A stretch of 32,329 bases of DNA from IMG/VR virus record IMGVR_UViG_3300010413_000112, positions 1 through 32,329 of that record; one strand, written 5' to 3'. This DNA comes from a virus. Both the position numbers and the translations under genes were made by a program. Positions 29,807 through 32,329 of this stretch are shown here, piece after piece; the stretch's first letter is position 1, and every line of letters begins with the position of its first letter. The notes below the pieces were generated by a model that saw only the letters and a program-made list of their open reading frames with translations, did no database searches and was not told the DNA's origin.

Positions 29807-30676
29807 ATGGGAAAAGTTAACAGAATTGATTACACATCATACGAAGGACAGGTGAGAAAGTCGAACAAGTACGGAGAGTATGAAATCCAATCTTACTCAG
29901 GAATGGAGTCCAAGACAAAGACTCACTTTTTCACAATAAGATTTATTGACACAGGGAATGTTGAGGAGGCAGTGTCTTGGAAGAAGATAAAATCAGGAGC
30001 AATCACTGACTCAAGACTTGTTGACCTACAAAAGAAAATCAAGAAATCTGAGGCAGTGAGACAGAGGAACATGGTTGCTAAAGGACAAATGAAAGAGAAG
30101 AAGGTGAAAAGGTATCCAATAGCAAGGGACAAGATGGTTGTTCTTGCTTTAGACCTGAGTACAAACTCGACAGGTTATGCACTTTTCAAGGATACAACCA
30201 TTGTTGACTTTGGTTCAATTACTTATGGCGAAAACAAACAACTATCATTGAAGGATAAAAACACCCTGAAAGAGATACCATCAACAACACTATTTGGAAT
30301 TGGTGAAAAAGATATGTGGTTGGATAATAGATTAAAAAACATGTATCAATTCATTATAAAATTAATCAACCAACATCATCCTCAATTGGTAGTAATAGAA
30401 GATTGTTATTTAATGAATGTAAATGTTTTAAAAACATTGATGTTGCTTCAGGGATACATAAGAGGAGTTTGTCTCAACAAAGACATCCCTTGTGAGCTCC
30501 TTATGCCATCTTCATGGCAAAACTATTTCAACATGGAACACAAGAGGGAGAAAATAAAAGAGAGGTCAAAGGAAATTGCAAAGGCAACTGTAAAGCAGGA
30601 AGTTTGGGAAGATACGGCAGATGCCTTGTGTCTTGGTATGTATGCAGTGGCAACATTAGATAGTGGGGTGAAATAG
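29807..30676 (+). CDS. RuvC-like Holliday junction resolvase with N-terminal extension
   Basis: 289 aa. The RNase H-like nuclease core (about 108-289) holds ALDLST with D116, VVIEDCY with E198, and WEDTADALCLG with D269 and D272, the four acidic residues of RuvC-type resolvases. In phages they cleave branched DNA before packaging. The first 100 residues are extra: VNRIDYTSYEGQV, then SNKYGEYEI and IRFIDTG, a small DNA-binding module found in other phage proteins beside HNH nucleases, followed by a basic coiled helix. ATG 29807 has AGGAGG 10 nt upstream; the ATG at 29798 overlaps that site. Confidence 0.75.
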   Translation: MGKVNRIDYTSYEGQVRKSNKYGEYEIQSYSGMESKTKTHFFTIRFIDTGNVEEAVSWKKIKSGAITDSRLVDLQKKIKKSEAVRQRNMVAKGQMKEKKVKRYPIARDKMVVLALDLSTNSTGYALFKDTTIVDFGSITYGENKQLSLKDKNTLKEIPSTTLFGIGEKDMWLDNRLKNMYQFIIKLINQHHPQLVVIEDCYLMNVNVLKTLMLLQGYIRGVCLNKDIPCELLMPSSWQNYFNMEHKREKIKERSKEIAKATVKQEVWEDTADALCLGMYAVATLDSGVK

Positions 30677-30733
30677 ATGGCAGATTTATCAGATTATTTT
30701 ATAGAGGAGGTAAAGAAAGATGAGACGTTTTGA
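30677..30733 (+). CDS. 18-aa mini-ORF upstream of the MazG-like gene
   Basis: MADLSDYFIEEVKKDETF. It overlaps the next start by 14 nt, and its codons carry the AGGAGG used by the MazG-like gene. Preceded by a GGGG-containing site. It may be a leader peptide coupling translation, or spurious. Confidence 0.3.
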   Translation: MADLSDYFIEEVKKDETF

Positions 30734-31154
30734 TGATATTAAACCATCATATAACATGAGAGGAAGACTTCACAAGATATACAAGACAAAGGGATGGGAG
30801 AGTCAAATATCCAAGTTAAAAGAGGAATTTCTTGAGATGTGCCTTGAGATACAGAGAGTTGGAGGAGAGGACAATACAAAGGGGAACTATGATGCAATGA
30901 TCGAAGAGGTTGGAGACTTCCTTGTGGTCAGAAATCAATTTGCATCAGAGTTGATGAGTGACCTTGAGGTGCAGATACTGGACAAGACCCTTGAGAGTAT
31001 GGAGAGCCTGATGGTAGACCTTGACCTGATAAACTTTTATGGACTCATTATGAAGAACCCTCATGCAAGACAAGAGATTGAGGCATCCATGACAAGGAAA
31101 GTGTGGAGAACACTGGACAGGATAGAATGCACAGAAAATGAGGGGTGGTTATAA
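30720..31154 (+). CDS. MazG-like nucleotide pyrophosphohydrolase
   Basis: 144 aa. The helical metal-binding pattern of the MazG/dUTPase superfamily is present: LKEEFLEMCLEI with E36-x2-E39, then MIEEVGDFLVV with E63-x2-D66, the usual ExxE...ExxD spacing of about 24. Such enzymes cut NTPs, dNTPs or (p)ppGpp into monophosphates and pyrophosphate; in phages they adjust the host nucleotide pool or the stringent response. The rest is helical. AGGAGG lies about 8-9 nt before the ATG. The stop overlaps the next gene (TAATG). Confidence 0.8.
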   Translation: MRRFDDIKPSYNMRGRLHKIYKTKGWESQISKLKEEFLEMCLEIQRVGGEDNTKGNYDAMIEEVGDFLVVRNQFASELMSDLEVQILDKTLESMESLMVDLDLINFYGLIMKNPHARQEIEASMTRKVWRTLDRIECTENEGWL

Positions 31155-31261
31155 TGGAACTGCAAACAAGTTGCTCATGGTTACAGGTTGGAGACCTTAC
31201 CCTTGAGAGATACATCAAAGAGAAAGAGGAGGAATGTTTAAATGAGTTGTATGAGGTTTAA
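31154..31261 (+). CDS. Small 35-aa protein
   Basis: MELQTSCSWLQVGDLTLERY and a Glu-rich helix. It starts on the MazG-like stop (TAATG) with a GGGG about 10 nt upstream, and its last codons overlap the next gene. It may be real, as it sits in a tightly coupled run, but nothing points to a function. Confidence 0.4.
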   Translation: MELQTSCSWLQVGDLTLERYIKEKEEECLNELYEV

Positions 31262-31424
31262 TGAGAAAATTGTGTCATTCAGAATAACACCTGCAAAGGA
31301 TGGAGAGATTTGTATCCAATATATGTATGATGGAGAGATTGTCCATGAGGTTATAAGGTTTGTTTGGGACTCTTGGTCTATATTTAACGAGTTGAGGAGG
31401 TTGAGAAAGATATATGAGAAGTGA
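31242..31424 (+). CDS. Hypothetical 60-aa protein
   Basis: MSCMRFNEKIVSFRITPAKD and then strands IQYMYDGEIVHEVIRF, with a helix at the end (NELRRLRKIYEK). AGGAGGA lies 8-9 nt before the ATG. It overlaps the previous mini-gene by 20 nt. A small strand-helix fold is likely; function unknown. Confidence 0.55.
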   Translation: MSCMRFNEKIVSFRITPAKDGEICIQYMYDGEIVHEVIRFVWDSWSIFNELRRLRKIYEK

Positions 31425-31474
31425 TAAAAGAGATAATAAAGGAATTATCAAAACCAATTAAGGAGGGAAATAGT

Positions 31475-32107
31475 ATGTTTAAAGTAGGAGATAAGGTTGA
31501 GAAGTTTGGAACGACATCAGTTGCAGGAGATAAGGGTATTGTTATACACATTAGCACAAAACCAAAAGAAAAGTATCCTGTGATTGTTGAGTTTGATTGT
31601 ACGATAGAGTCGTTCACCACTGATGGAAGATATTGGACTCATGATGCAATCACTTTGAGAAAGTCTGACATACATGTGTGGATGCCAAAAGTTGGAGAAT
31701 ATTATTGGAACTTAGAGGCAGAGGACTGGACACAGGTTACAGAGATGGACAAAGCAGATGAGGACTGTGGTGGATGTATGACAGACAACTTTGGGTGGTG
31801 TTGGTTCACAAGATGGCAACCTGAGTCAGGGCATCACATATTCACACCAAAGAAGTCAAAGAGGGTTGAAAAAACAATCGTTACTGTTCAGGAAATTGGA
31901 GGGACTTATGAGGAAGAGTGTACAACGGTCTTAGATGAGTTCATAGTGCTCAAGGACTTCCCATCCAAAGGATTGAAAATTGGAGACATTGTTGTGACTT
32001 ATCTCAATGCTCCTGAAAAGGTATATAAAAAAGGAGAGTTTAATGATGTGGTGTGGTTGGCAAATTCTTTTGATGGAAAAAACTATATGTCACAAATATA
32101 TAGATAG
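31475..32107 (+). CDS. Hypothetical 210-aa protein with SH3/KOW-like barrels
   Basis: N-terminal module FKVGDKVEKFGTTSVAGDKG (about 2-30) has the V-G-D-x-V opening of KOW/SH3-like barrels, followed by VIVEFDCTIESFTTDGRYW. A middle part contains a small Cys cluster, DEDCGGCMTDNFGWCWF. A second barrel-like stretch KGLKIGDIVVTYLNAPEKVY lies near the C-terminus. ATG 31475 has AAGGAGGG about 9 nt upstream; a GTG at 31421 overlapping the previous gene is possible but lacks a site. Function unknown. Confidence 0.6.
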   Translation: MFKVGDKVEKFGTTSVAGDKGIVIHISTKPKEKYPVIVEFDCTIESFTTDGRYWTHDAITLRKSDIHVWMPKVGEYYWNLEAEDWTQVTEMDKADEDCGGCMTDNFGWCWFTRWQPESGHHIFTPKKSKRVEKTIVTVQEIGGTYEEECTTVLDEFIVLKDFPSKGLKIGDIVVTYLNAPEKVYKKGEFNDVVWLANSFDGKNYMSQIYR

Positions 32108-32250
32108 TGTTCTGAGAGCCTGAGAGTGGTCAAAATGACCGCTCAAGTACCTCACTGGTATATCTTATCATGTTGAATGGTTGGAAGTGTTAAAAAGGGT
32201 CTGAGAGGGTCACATTTTATATGGAGATATTTTAAAGGAGTTGAGACATC
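32108..32250 (+). other. Intergenic region with hairpin and repeated CTGAGAG
   Basis: 143 nt without a gene. CTGAGAG occurs three times (near 32111, 32119 and 32200). A stem GAG..TGGTCA/TGACCG..CTC with loop AAA forms in the first half. No good promoter was seen. It may be a leader for the gene at 32251. Confidence 0.4.
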
Positions 32251-32329
32251 TTGATAATAAGTAAATTATGTAAAACCAATGAGGAAGTGGATAGGTTTAT
32301 TGAACAGATGGATGGACAGTACATCCTGA
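32251..32329 (+). CDS. Start of a gene running out of the window
   Basis: TTG start with AAAGGAG about 10 nt upstream. The first 26 residues read (M)IISKLCKTNEEVDRFIEQMD and on to the window edge. Too short to identify. Confidence 0.45.
   Translation, partial: MIISKLCKTNEEVDRFIEQMDGQYIL

Noticed and set aside
1-32329. tRNA genes, CRISPR arrays, insertion sequences, integrase, RNA polymerase, endolysin
   Set aside because: No cloverleaf with a T-arm motif, no regular repeat-spacer series, and no matching protein signatures found by reading both strands.

Overview
This window is a stretch of a double-stranded DNA bacteriophage genome. It is AT-rich, and every credible gene lies on the + strand, tightly packed with many 1-40 nt overlaps and mostly strong AGGAGG-type ribosome binding sites. 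The structural set is that of a short-tailed phage (podovirus): terminase, T7-type head-tail connector, scaffold, capsid, short fibre-like proteins, gp11/gp12-like tail tube and nozzle proteins, and large internal (ejection) proteins, with no tape-measure gene. The host is probably a low-GC, strongly Shine-Dalgarno-using bacterium. A phage-encoded lipoprotein and a predicted outer-membrane beta-barrel hint that it is a diderm. The exact host cannot be read from the sequence.

Layout. 1-800: a small unknown gene, then the small terminase. 800-975: a non-coding gap with a palindromic 58-bp element. 975-6723: large terminase, small virion or accessory genes, portal, scaffold, major capsid protein and a tiny basic in-frame ORF. 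6724-11385: two fibre-like proteins, a holin-like membrane protein, a beta-rich protein and a protein with Ig-like (BIG2-type) domains. 11438-13872: tail tube proteins. 13873-14087: a gap holding the second, inverted copy of the 58-bp element. 14088-18106: internal virion proteins and a WYL-like protein. 18107-18521: a 415-nt gap with a candidate small RNA, a terminator, an early-type promoter and a structured leader RNA. 18522-32329: the replication and early region. It holds a Sak4-like recombination ATPase, an SSB-like protein, the lipoprotein and barrel, several unknowns, small Cys-rich proteins, a 1583-residue replication polyprotein, NUMOD1-like proteins, a DUF3310 protein, a RuvC-like resolvase and a MazG-like pyrophosphohydrolase.

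The most striking gene is 23545-28296. One reading frame joins a 3'-5' exonuclease, a family B DNA polymerase, an archaeo-eukaryotic-type primase and an SF2 helicase, in effect a replisome core in one chain. With the neighbouring Sak4-like ATPase, SSB-like protein and RuvC-like nuclease, the phage appears to carry its own replication-recombination system.

Regulation looks organised in two classes. Three promoters in the right half share an A/T-rich upstream block, a -35 box, a 17-nt spacer and an extended -10 TGtTAATAT. In the left half, three intrinsic terminators each have a promoter superimposed: the -35-like (T/A)TGAGT sits in the terminator loop and TATAAT lies just past the U-tract. I recognise no RNA polymerase, integrase, endolysin, tRNA or CRISPR array in this window.
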